Source: Colivivens sp963594655 (GTDB taxonomy: Bacteria > Bacteroidota > Bacteroidia > Bacteroidales > Bacteroidaceae). From it: a stretch of 64,000 nt of DNA. This document shows positions 26,412 through 34,352 of this stretch, piece after piece. Positions within the stretch are counted from its first letter, which is position 1. Each line of letters opens with the position of its first letter. The notes under the pieces were generated by a model, which searched no databases, was not told where the DNA came from, and worked only from the letters and a program-made list of their open reading frames with translations. The stretch lies in the NCBI GenBank assembly GCA_963594655.1, contig CAVBFD010000006.1, positions 10,127-74,126 on the forward strand, written 5' to 3'. The translations under genes and the position numbers were made by a program.

Positions 26412-27806
26412 ATGAGTCTAATTAAGTCTATATCCGGTATCAGAGGTACCATCGGCGGACAGGTTGGCGACGGACTGAACCCGCTCGACATCGTGAAGTT
26501 CACTGCCGCCTACGCCACTCTTATACGGAAGACCACCAAGGTGGAAAGCAACAAGATTGTGGTGGGACGCGACGCGCGCATCTCCGGCGAGATGGTGAAG
26601 GACGTGGTCTGCGGCACACTGATGGGTATGGGGTTCGATGTGGTCAACATAGGACTGGCGTCAACACCGACCACAGAGATAGCCGTCACCATGGAAGGGG
26701 CGTGCGGAGGCATCATCATCACAGCCAGCCACAACCCGAGACACTGGAACGCGCTGAAGTTGCTCAACCACCGTGGGGAGTTCCTCAACGCGGCTGAAGG
26801 CAATGAGGTGCTTGACATCGCTGAGAAAGAGGACTTCACCTTCGCCGATGTGGACCACCTCGGACACTATGAGGAGAACGACACGTACAACCAACGGCAT
26901 GTGGACCTTGTACTCAACCTGCCGCTCGTGGACGTGGATGCCATAAGGAGCGCGCAGTTCCACGTGGCGTTCGACGCGGTGAACTCCGTGGGAGGCGTCA
27001 TACTGCCCATGCTGCTCGAGCAACTGGGTGTGGAGAAAATAACACCGCTCTACGGTGATCCTACGGGCGACTTCCAGCACAACCCGGAGCCGTTGGAGAA
27101 GAACTTGGGCGACATCATGCGACTCATGAAGAAAGGGGAACACGACGTGGCTTTCGTGGTAGACCCCGATGTGGACCGTTTGGCTGTCATCTGCGAGAAC
27201 GGACAGATGTACGGTGAGGAATACACACTGGTGACCGCAGCTGACTATGTGTTGAGTGTCACCCCGGGCAACACTGTAAGCAACCTCTCGTCCACACGCG
27301 CCTTGCGTGACGTTACCGAACGTTACGGCAAGCAGTACAACGCCTCTGCCGTGGGTGAGGTGAATGTGGTCGCCAAGATGAAGGAGACCAACGCCATCAT
27401 CGGTGGCGAAGGCAATGGTGGAGTGATATATCCACAGGCGCACTACGGACGTGACGCTCTGGTGGGCATCGCCCTCTTCCTCTCACATCTGGCACACAAG
27501 GGATGTACCGTGAGTGAACTGAGGAAAACCTATCCGGAATACCAGATAGCCAAGAACCGCATCGACCTCGACCCGTCAACCGATGTCGACGCCATATTAA
27601 ATAAGGTGAAGGACATGTTTGCTTCGGACACCACCGTGAAGGTCAACAACATCGACGGAGTGAAAATCGACTTTGCCGACAAGTGGGTCCACCTGCGCAA
27701 GTCGAACACGGAACCGATAATACGTGTCTACAGTGAGGCTGCCACCATCCACGAGGCGGACGAACTGGGAAAGAAAATAATGGATGTGGTCTACTCCATG
27801 AAATAA
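26412..27806 (+). CDS. glmM: Phosphoglucosamine mutase-type phosphohexomutase
   Basis: 464 aa alpha-D-phosphohexomutase. Phosphoserine loop IITASHNPRHWNALKLL (Ser near residue 101), metal loop DPDVDRLA, sugar loop GGEGNGGVIYP and phosphate-binding loop RKSNTEPIIRVYSE are all present. Bacteroidetes homologues are annotated as GlmM, making GlcN-1-P for peptidoglycan and LPS. The sugar loop reads GEGNGG rather than the GEQSGH of classical bacterial GlmM, which is closer to archaeal mutases, so activity on mannose or glucose phosphates is possible. Confidence 0.88.
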   Translation: MSLIKSISGIRGTIGGQVGDGLNPLDIVKFTAAYATLIRKTTKVESNKIVVGRDARISGEMVKDVVCGTLMGMGFDVVNIGLASTPTTEIAVTMEGACGGIIITASHNPRHWNALKLLNHRGEFLNAAEGNEVLDIAEKEDFTFADVDHLGHYEENDTYNQRHVDLVLNLPLVDVDAIRSAQFHVAFDAVNSVGGVILPMLLEQLGVEKITPLYGDPTGDFQHNPEPLEKNLGDIMRLMKKGEHDVAFVVDPDVDRLAVICENGQMYGEEYTLVTAADYVLSVTPGNTVSNLSSTRALRDVTERYGKQYNASAVGEVNVVAKMKETNAIIGGEGNGGVIYPQAHYGRDALVGIALFLSHLAHKGCTVSELRKTYPEYQIAKNRIDLDPSTDVDAILNKVKDMFASDTTVKVNNIDGVKIDFADKWVHLRKSNTEPIIRVYSEAATIHEADELGKKIMDVVYSMK

Positions 27807-27834
27807 GGGAGTCCGTCAACAGGCGGAAACACAA

Positions 27835-27882
27835 TAAAAAACTTCCCGTATCAGGCCATCTGGTACGGGAAGTCTATTTTTT
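27835..27882. terminator. Bidirectional terminator shared by glmM and the truncated ligase gene
   Basis: Perfect 10-bp stem ACTTCCCGTA / TACGGGAAGT (27841-27850 with 27864-27873), A-run on the left and TATTTTTT on the right. On the minus strand the 5' arm is coding: the stop codon of the ligase-like gene (27851-27853) lies in the loop. Confidence 0.88.
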
Positions 27883-28798
27883 GCAGGAACGACTCAATGT
27901 CGGGACTGAAGCGGTCGCCTCCGGTGACGCACACCACCATCAGACAACCTCCGAGGGCGAACATCATACGCTTGCGCACCTGTTTATATATGGTGCGGCG
28001 CGTATGTGCGCTACGCATGTAACTGCTGGTGTCAGGATTGTACATCAAGGGATAGATACGTTCACGTATCATCCTCTCAGCCGTGTTCATGTCGAGATAC
28101 ACGAAATGGGGACGGCATTTCTTCACACACTTCAGCATGGTGCCTGAAGAGGGACGGCTACCGGCCAGAGTGAGGTGGGCTCCGATGGAAAAGGCCGCCA
28201 ACACATCGGCCGCGTCTATGCATGAGCTGTTGGCAAGGAACAGTGAGGGGATACGCGAGTGGCGCAGACTGTCGTAACGCGACCGTATGCCACGGGCTAC
28301 ACGTATGATGTCGCTGACCCTGACCTCTTCATAGCGCAGCGTTTCATTGCCTGAACACTTGCGGCAAGTGAGTTCCCTGGAGTAATCTATCATTATCACG
28401 TCACCCAATGAATAGTCACACACACTGAAATCAGCCGGTGTACTGCCCGACAGGTTTGTGAAGTCCTTGTCCACGGTGACGGTATCGAAGTCGAGACAAG
28501 CCCCTGATTCCCTCATGAGATTCGCCCGGGACTCCACGTCCACACCGTAAGGCACAACGACCACCACGGCTCCGTAAGTTACAGCGCCCACCAGTTTTAT
28601 CGCCCACTCGGCAGTACCCTCGTTGGTGACAAGCACCCTGTCGTGTGGGGCGATGCCGTGCCGGGCGAGCAACTGGTGGATATAGACTATACCTTCCGTG
28701 AGTTGACAGTAGGTGAGATCCTCGCCTATCGTGTAATTGGTAAGCGCAGTCTCCTCACCGTTGAATCTTAGAAATCTCTTAAGTCCTTTCATCTCCAA
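27851..28798 (-). CDS. Truncated acyl-CoA ligase-like (ANL N-domain) protein
   Basis: 315 aa related to the N-terminal half of AMP-forming acyl-CoA ligases: LTYCQLTEGIVYIHQLLARHGIAPHDRVLV, AVTYGAVVVVVP, and at the end FALGGCLMVVCVTGGDRFSPDIESFLQKIDFPY, which corresponds to the GGAPL...G(I/F)P region just before the A5 (GYGxTE) motif. The P-loop motif (TSGTTGxPK) cannot be found and A5, A8 and the C-terminal lid with the catalytic Lys are missing, so it should not adenylate. The last codons run into a terminator. Yet it has a good promoter (28853-28885) and an intact frame, so it may be expressed. It could be a decayed gene or a repurposed binding domain. Confidence 0.7.
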   Translation of the reverse strand: MEMKGLKRFLRFNGEETALTNYTIGEDLTYCQLTEGIVYIHQLLARHGIAPHDRVLVTNEGTAEWAIKLVGAVTYGAVVVVVPYGVDVESRANLMRESGACLDFDTVTVDKDFTNLSGSTPADFSVCDYSLGDVIMIDYSRELTCRKCSGNETLRYEEVRVSDIIRVARGIRSRYDSLRHSRIPSLFLANSSCIDAADVLAAFSIGAHLTLAGSRPSSGTMLKCVKKCRPHFVYLDMNTAERMIRERIYPLMYNPDTSSYMRSAHTRRTIYKQVRKRMMFALGGCLMVVCVTGGDRFSPDIESFLQKIDFPYQMA

Positions 28799-28852
28799 TC
28801 GTCTTGTTTGTTATAAAACCATGCGGCGGCACCTTCATGCCGTAATCGCACT

Positions 28853-28885
28853 GCAAAGTTACAAACTCAATTCAACATTGACAAA
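28853..28885 (-). promoter_or_regulatory. Promoter of the truncated ligase-like gene
   Basis: Minus-strand TAACTTTGC (28853-28861) with a perfect TTTG -33 box (28882-28885), spacer 20 bp. It is one of the best promoters in the window. Confidence 0.78.
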
Positions 28886-28944
28886 CATGCATGACAAACA
28901 CTTGAATTATGTGGTGAAACAGCTCCGCGTGGGATTAAAGTCGT

Positions 28945-28952
28945 ATATTTGT
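28945..28952 (+). promoter_or_regulatory. -7 box for the LytTR gene
   Basis: TATATTTG matches the -7 consensus; no clear -33 box is seen. The start codon is 51 bp downstream. Confidence 0.45.
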
Positions 28953-29003
28953 GGTGAAATTCACGGTGGATTCATTTCGTCCCAGTATAATAAGTGACAA
29001 AAC

Positions 29004-29804
29004 ATGACTCGGATATCACATACATTCTACAGGTTCGGCACTCAGATGCTCTACATACTGATGCTGCCGCTGTCATTCATTGTATTCATCCTGGTGTACC
29101 GTCCGTTGGATGTGGACAAGTTCCTCGACATGGACAGAGGACTCTATCCGTTCAACAGCACGATGATTACCTGCATCGTACTTCTCGTGCTGCTCATCAC
29201 CCGCCTCTCGCTCTACTTCTGCCGGCGGCACATCAACCTTACTGAAGGCTGGTACATCTTCTGGTGTATCTGCGAGGTAGTCATCATAGCCCACTTCGTG
29301 ACCCTCTACATGTGGCTAATGCTTGGACAGAAGATGCTCTATCTGGAAGTGCTTGCCGAATCGCTGGAGATGACCGCCCTCGTGTTGGTGTTCCCCTACA
29401 TAATAATATGGCTGTCCCTGCGCATAGTGGACCTGAAGAAAGTGCCTGAGCAGACAGCCGAACAGAAGATAAGGTTTACGGACGACAAGAACAACATCAA
29501 ACTGGTGGTACTTGCGGCAAGTGTACTCTACATATCGGCGGAGGAGAACTATGTAAACATCTTCTATATGGAGAAGGACAAGTTGCGCAAGTTCGTGTTG
29601 CGCAACACCATGAAAAACCTTGAACAGACATGCGCTCGGAACGGTCTGTTAAGGTGTCACCGTTCCTATTACATAAACAGGAACCACGTGAGTTCCATAA
29701 GGAAAGACAAGGACAACATCATCCTAGCGGAACTTGACTCGCCGGATCAGGTTCACATACCGGTAAGCAAACGCTACTACGAGACCCTCTCACAACTTAT
29801 CTGA
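29004..29804 (+). CDS. Membrane-anchored LytTR-domain transcription regulator
   Basis: 266 aa. Four hydrophobic helices (about 15-33, 52-70, 82-108, 117-145) are followed by a LytTR DNA-binding domain (about 165-262): VLYISAEENYVNIFYMEKDKLRKFVLRNTMKNLEQ, then LLRCHRSYYINRNHVSSIRKDKDNIILAELDSPDQVHIPVSKRYYETL. There is no receiver domain and no histidine kinase next door, so it is not a classical AgrA-type response regulator; signal sensing would be through the membrane part. Targets are unknown. Its 3' end overlaps plsC (opposite strand) by 8 bp. Confidence 0.88.
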   Translation: MTRISHTFYRFGTQMLYILMLPLSFIVFILVYRPLDVDKFLDMDRGLYPFNSTMITCIVLLVLLITRLSLYFCRRHINLTEGWYIFWCICEVVIIAHFVTLYMWLMLGQKMLYLEVLAESLEMTALVLVFPYIIIWLSLRIVDLKKVPEQTAEQKIRFTDDKNNIKLVVLAASVLYISAEENYVNIFYMEKDKLRKFVLRNTMKNLEQTCARNGLLRCHRSYYINRNHVSSIRKDKDNIILAELDSPDQVHIPVSKRYYETLSQLI

Positions 29805-30501
29805 GGTCTCCGTCTATGATGTCGTATACATCCTGCATGATGGTCTTGACATTCTTCCCCTGACGGTCGTCCTTGGTAATCGGGTCATGGACTACCAGCG
29901 ACAGTCGGGTGCGGGTAACCGACTTAGCCTTCCTGCCAAACGCCTTGAACGATCCGTTGATGGTGATAGGCACCAGAGGCAGCCCTATCTCGTTGGCAAG
30001 CATGAACGCGCCGCGTTTGAACGGATTCATCTTACCGTCATAGGTACGTGTACCCTCCGGGAAGATAGACATCGACATGCCATGGCGCAACACGTCCCTG
30101 GCATGGTCAATGGCATGGTGTATTGAAGCCAGACTGTCGCCCACGAATATCTGGTGGGTACACATGCAAGTCAGTCCAATCACAGGCATCTTCTTCAGGT
30201 ATTCCTTCATCATCCACTTGAAAGGGCATCCAAGATAGCCGTACAGCAGAAGGATGTCGAGATAGCCCTGGTGGTTGGCAAGGAAGATGTACGACTGTCT
30301 CCTGTCCAACTTTTCCAGTCCCTTGACCTCCACGTCAAGCAGATAGAGACCGCACCCTGTCCTGCCCCACCACATCGGGATGTAATGATGGGCAAGGGCA
30401 TCCAATCCGAACAAGGACGCGAGTGTCACGGACAAGCCAGTCAGAACGGTGCTGACAAGAAACAAAGGGGTTGCGATTACCAGTGAATAGATCTTATACA
30501 T
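29797..30501 (-). CDS. plsC: 1-acyl-sn-glycerol-3-phosphate acyltransferase
   Basis: 234 aa inner-membrane enzyme that makes phosphatidic acid. N-terminal hydrophobic segments (about 7-40), motif I NHQGYLDILL (H-x4-D), motif II-type region KWMMKEYLKKMPVIG, motif III FPEGTRTYDGK, and motif IV LPLVPITINGS. Last gene of a five-gene minus-strand run; 16 bp separate it from the phosphoesterase. Confidence 0.92.
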   Translation of the reverse strand: MYKIYSLVIATPLFLVSTVLTGLSVTLASLFGLDALAHHYIPMWWGRTGCGLYLLDVEVKGLEKLDRRQSYIFLANHQGYLDILLLYGYLGCPFKWMMKEYLKKMPVIGLTCMCTHQIFVGDSLASIHHAIDHARDVLRHGMSMSIFPEGTRTYDGKMNPFKRGAFMLANEIGLPLVPITINGSFKAFGRKAKSVTRTRLSLVVHDPITKDDRQGKNVKTIMQDVYDIIDGDLR

Positions 30502-30517
30502 AATGTCTTGTTTTTTC

Positions 30518-31423
30518 TTACTTACTCTTTCTCAGTGTTATGACATTGACCTCAGGCCATGCGCCTACACGAAACGGAACAGGCACACAGCCCACTCCCT
30601 CACTCACCACGAGAGTCTGGCGGACAGACCTGCCTGTCTTGTCTGTCTTCTCGTTCCCGTATCTGCCGCTCCACTCCTGATACACCCATGAGACAGGCGA
30701 CCAACCGAACACCTTAAACTGACCTGCGTGGGTATGTCCCGACAAGGTCAACTCAATAACCGTATCAGGTATCACCTTCCTGCGCCAGTGGGTCGGGTCA
30801 TGACTGAGCAGTACCGTGAACGTGCCGTCCCCGATGCCAGACATGGCCTTGGGAAGATTACCGTACGAGGGGAAACGCGGAGCCTCACCGTCGTTCTCCA
30901 CTCCGACTACCGCTATCGAGTCGCCGCCCCTCCTTATTATCCTATGGTCGTTCAACAGCAGTTGCCATCCCATATCACGCTGTCTCCTTTGCAGTTTACG
31001 GACATCCTCACTCCGTTGCCCGGGAGTAAGTCCCCGCTGATAGAGCGCGTAATCGTGGTTTCCCATGATGGACATCACACCGTCGGGAGCCGACAACGAC
31101 GCCAGACACGAGTCAAACCCGTCCAGTTCACCGGACTGTATGGTCACAAGGTCACCGGTGAACACTATCAGGTCACAATGCTGTGAATTCACAAGGTCCA
31201 CCACTGTCCTCACATCCTCCTCATGTCCCATGTGGAACGACATGGCATGGAAGTCAGAGAACTGCGCTATGCGGTATCCGTCGAAACTGTCCGGCAGGTT
31301 GTCGAAATAAAGTGTCCGATCGTGAACCACGAAATGACGGCTACCGTAGAAGTAGCCTATGCAGCCCAACATAAGCAGAAACGCCACTATAGCCGCAAGA
31401 GCAATCCACATCTTCCTACGCAT
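30518..31423 (-). CDS. Membrane-anchored calcineurin-like metallophosphoesterase
   Basis: 301 aa with an N-terminal membrane helix (about 6-26) and a YkuE/YaeI-type fold: AQFSDFHAM (DxH), VFTGDLV, MGNHDYALY, LLSHDPTHW and SGHTHAGQF give the dimetal ligands. Relatives act on UDP-diacylglucosamine or other phosphodiesters; the neighbouring plsC makes a lipid substrate plausible but unproven. The 5' end overlaps the MetH-type gene by 8 bp. Confidence 0.88.
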   Translation of the reverse strand: MRRKMWIALAAIVAFLLMLGCIGYFYGSRHFVVHDRTLYFDNLPDSFDGYRIAQFSDFHAMSFHMGHEEDVRTVVDLVNSQHCDLIVFTGDLVTIQSGELDGFDSCLASLSAPDGVMSIMGNHDYALYQRGLTPGQRSEDVRKLQRRQRDMGWQLLLNDHRIIRRGGDSIAVVGVENDGEAPRFPSYGNLPKAMSGIGDGTFTVLLSHDPTHWRRKVIPDTVIELTLSGHTHAGQFKVFGWSPVSWVYQEWSGRYGNEKTDKTGRSVRQTLVVSEGVGCVPVPFRVGAWPEVNVITLRKSK

Positions 31424-32165
31424 ATATGAACACCTTCATTTTTTCAACCGGGAACCCTCTCCTTGCCGCATAGTCAGTCAACTGCTCCTCACTAATCTCT
31501 CCCACAGAGAAGTACCTTGCCTGAGGATTGAGTATCATGAAGCCGCTCACAGAGGAATGGGGACGCATCATGCCACTCTCGGTAAGACTCACCCCAATGT
31601 TCCCGAAACCGCACAGCCGGTCTATCATGAAATTTATCGACATGTCGGGAATCGAGGGATAGCCTACCGCAGGACGTATGATGGACAAGGGATTCAGACC
31701 CTCCAGTTTCTCCACGTCCGCCTGCAAGTGTTCCGCAGCCGCCTCGGCAAGACGGTCGGACAGGGTCTGAAGCAGGAGTGACCGATAGGGGTCATCTTCT
31801 ACTTCCGCATCCATAGTACCATCCATATCCTTCACAGTCGTGGCGAAGACATACAGTCGGTCACCCTCCTCTTTTATATAATCGCTCATGCACAGGCAGC
31901 AACCGTCATCCCCGGGTCTCTGTTGCCGCAGAAACGGTATATGGAGAGTGTCGCCTATCACTATGTCGTCGCCTTCTGAGTGTACGTCAAAAGGACAGAG
32001 CATATAGTTGATTGAGACCTTGCCCTTGAGTTCCTCAAGCAAATCCAGAGCCTCCCTTTTAAGGTCGTCAGCCTCCACGCTCTGCGGACGCACCTTCCAG
32101 GCGAAGAGAAAGTGTTCCCAACTGATGAAGCCGGTAAGATCATCTATTGAATAAGTGCCTGTCAT
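31416..32165 (-). CDS. Stand-alone cobalamin-dependent methionine synthase activation domain
   Basis: 249 aa that resembles the C-terminal reactivation domain of MetH and nothing else. ISWEHFLFAWKVRP corresponds to the (Y)IDWxPFFxxW opening, GDDIVIGD and LRQQ...LCMSDYI to the central part, and IIRPAVGYPSIPD (Arg164 to Asp173) to the AdoMet-binding RPAxGYPxxPD loop; PHSSVSGFMILNPQARYFSVGEI matches the closing strands. In MetH this domain methylates oxidised cobalamin with AdoMet. Here it would have to act in trans on a MetH encoded elsewhere. The His after PD in the loop is replaced by Met. Confidence 0.86.
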   Translation of the reverse strand: MTGTYSIDDLTGFISWEHFLFAWKVRPQSVEADDLKREALDLLEELKGKVSINYMLCPFDVHSEGDDIVIGDTLHIPFLRQQRPGDDGCCLCMSDYIKEEGDRLYVFATTVKDMDGTMDAEVEDDPYRSLLLQTLSDRLAEAAAEHLQADVEKLEGLNPLSIIRPAVGYPSIPDMSINFMIDRLCGFGNIGVSLTESGMMRPHSSVSGFMILNPQARYFSVGEISEEQLTDYAARRGFPVEKMKVFIYA

Positions 32166-32177
32166 GTATGGTGCGCT

Positions 32178-33518
32178 TCAGTCGTACTGTAACTCCATGC
32201 CCCTCACTCCGTCAACCACGATACCGTCCACATAAGCGGTCACTCCGTTGACGATGGTTCTCACCACCTTCCACTTGAACACACGGTCGTCCATAGGTGT
32301 CCATCCGCACTTGGTGTAATAGCGTCCCTTGCCCACGTGCCAGTTGGCGTTGGGGTCTACAAGCACCAAGTCGGCATAATAGCCCTTACGGATAAAGCCG
32401 CGCTTATGTATCCTGTAGAGGATGGCCGGATTATGACTCATGAGTTGCGGTATATGCGCCAGCGGCAACACGCCCTTGTCCGAGAGTTCCAGCATACTCA
32501 CCAGGGAGAACTGCACAAGCGGCATACCCGACATGGCGCTCAACGCCCCACCCTCCTTCTCGTTCAACAGGTGCGGAGCGTGGTCTGTGGCCACCACGTC
32601 GATGAGTCCGTTGTTCAAGGCCTCGTAAAGAGCCTGACGGTCTTCGGGCGACTTTACCGAAGGGTTGCATTTTATCTTCGCGCCGAACACGTCATAGTCC
32701 TCCGAGGTGAACATAAGGTGGGCGACACAAGCCTCAGCCGTTATCCGCTTCTCCTCCAAAGGTTTCTGTTCAAACAGTGACAGTTCCTTGGCGGTTGACA
32801 CATGGGCGATATGAAGTCGGGCGCCAGTCTCACGGGCGAGTCTTACCGCCCTCGCCGACGCCTCGTAACAAGCCTCCACACTACGAATGCGTGAGTGGTA
32901 GCGTACCGGGAAGTCATTCTGTCCCTTATATTTCTTCTTGAACAGTTTTATGTTCTGCTCGATGATATCATTGTCCTCACAATGAGCCACTATGCGCAAG
33001 GGAGACTTCTCGAATATCTGGCGCATCGACTCATAGTTGTCCACCAGCAGGTTACCTGTACTTGAACCCATGAAGACCTTCACTCCCGGCACCCTGTGAG
33101 CATCGAGCAGAGGCAGCAACCCCACATTGTCGTTGGTCGCGCCAAAGAAAAACGAGTAGTTCACACGGCTCTTCTTCTTCCCGAGGGCAAACTTCTGTTC
33201 AAGCAAATCAAACGAGGTGGTGGGCGGTTGGGTGTTGGGCATCTCCATGTATGATGTAACACCTCCTGCCGCAGCCGTGCGGCTCTCCGAGGCTATGTCC
33301 GCCTTATATTCGAAACCCGGCTCACGGAAATGCACATGGTCGTCAATCACTCCCGGGAAGAGGTACAGTCCACGAGCGTCGATGAAGTTGTCCTCATCGT
33401 TATGCTCCATGACCTCACCTTCCCTTATCTCACTTATGTATTCATTCTCGATAATCACGGATCCGGTAAAGCTCCGCTCCTCGTTGACTATCGTGGCGCC
33501 ACTGATTACTATCCTCAT
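32178..33518 (-). CDS. pyrC: Dihydroorotase
   Basis: 446 aa class I dihydroorotase, third step of pyrimidine synthesis. Metal ligands in DDHVHFREPG, GVTSYMEMPNT, AHCED, LHIAHVSTAKE and the C-terminal ATDHAPHLLNEK. Size and motifs fit the long type I form. Six bp behind the glycosyltransferase and 12 bp before the MetH-type gene, so one transcript is likely. Confidence 0.94.
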   Translation of the reverse strand: MRIVISGATIVNEERSFTGSVIIENEYISEIREGEVMEHNDEDNFIDARGLYLFPGVIDDHVHFREPGFEYKADIASESRTAAAGGVTSYMEMPNTQPPTTSFDLLEQKFALGKKKSRVNYSFFFGATNDNVGLLPLLDAHRVPGVKVFMGSSTGNLLVDNYESMRQIFEKSPLRIVAHCEDNDIIEQNIKLFKKKYKGQNDFPVRYHSRIRSVEACYEASARAVRLARETGARLHIAHVSTAKELSLFEQKPLEEKRITAEACVAHLMFTSEDYDVFGAKIKCNPSVKSPEDRQALYEALNNGLIDVVATDHAPHLLNEKEGGALSAMSGMPLVQFSLVSMLELSDKGVLPLAHIPQLMSHNPAILYRIHKRGFIRKGYYADLVLVDPNANWHVGKGRYYTKCGWTPMDDRVFKWKVVRTIVNGVTAYVDGIVVDGVRGMELQYD

Positions 33519-33524
33519 ACTCCG

Positions 33525-34274
33525 TCAGTTCTTTGGTGTTGGATAATGTCTGAACCATCCGTCCAGACGCAGACGGATCACTCCGAGGAAAGCCTCACTG
33601 AAGATACCGCCGCTCATCTTGGATGTTCCTTCCACACGGTTTACGAAAATCACCGGCACTTCCTTTATCTTGAAGCCGCACTTGGAGGCGGTGTACTTCA
33701 TCTCAATCTGGAACGCATAGCCCTTGAAACGCACGGCATCGAGTTCTATGGTCTCCAGCACCTTACGTCTGTAGCACACGAAGCCCGCCGTGGTGTCACA
33801 GATCTGGAGTCCCGTCACCAAGCGCACGTACTTGGACGCATAGTAAGACATCAGCACGCGTCCCATGGGCCAGTTGACTACATTCACTCCCGACACGTAG
33901 CGCGACCCGATGGACAGGTCGTTGCCCTCCTCCGCACATGCGGCGTAAAGACGTGGCAGGTCAGACGGAGAGTGGGAGAAGTCGGCGTCCATCTCGAAGA
34001 TATAGTCGTACTTCCTCTCAAGTCCCCACTTGAACCCGGCTATGTAGGCAGTCCCCAGTCCGAGTTTGCCCGGACGTTCCATAAGGAAGAGCCTGTCCTT
34101 GAACTCGCCGTCAGCCAACCGCTTCACGATACCTGCCGTACCGTCGGGCGAGTTGTCGTCTATCACCAGTATATCGAAAGGCTTGTCCAGACCGAAGATG
34201 GCCCGGACAATCCTCTCGATATTCTCTTTCTCGTTATATGTCGGTATTATTACAATGCTATCACTTGTGTCCAT
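33525..34274 (-). CDS. GT2-family polyprenol monophosphomannose synthase-like glycosyltransferase
   Basis: 249 aa. VIIPTYNEKENIERIV, DDNSPDGTAGIV and the metal-binding FEMDADFSHSPSDLPRL (DxD) match the Dpm1 type, which transfers mannose or a similar sugar from a nucleotide to polyprenyl phosphate on the cytoplasmic side. There are no C-terminal membrane helices. It is the first gene of the run ending with plsC and has a good promoter. Confidence 0.9.
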   Translation of the reverse strand: MDTSDSIVIIPTYNEKENIERIVRAIFGLDKPFDILVIDDNSPDGTAGIVKRLADGEFKDRLFLMERPGKLGLGTAYIAGFKWGLERKYDYIFEMDADFSHSPSDLPRLYAACAEEGNDLSIGSRYVSGVNVVNWPMGRVLMSYYASKYVRLVTGLQICDTTAGFVCYRRKVLETIELDAVRFKGYAFQIEMKYTASKCGFKIKEVPVIFVNRVEGTSKMSGGIFSEAFLGVIRLRLDGWFRHYPTPKN

Positions 34275-34299
34275 AACAGTAGTTTATTGTTCTTGGTGT

Positions 34300-34332
34300 G
34301 CAAAGGTAAGATAAAGAACCGTAAGCACCAAA
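34300..34332 (-). promoter_or_regulatory. Promoter of the GT2-pyrC-plsC operon
   Basis: Minus-strand TACCTTTGC (34300-34308) and TTTG (34329-34332), spacer 20 bp; the start codon is 25 bp downstream. Confidence 0.8.
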
Positions 34333-34352
34333 TAAAATGCGATTTATTTGGA

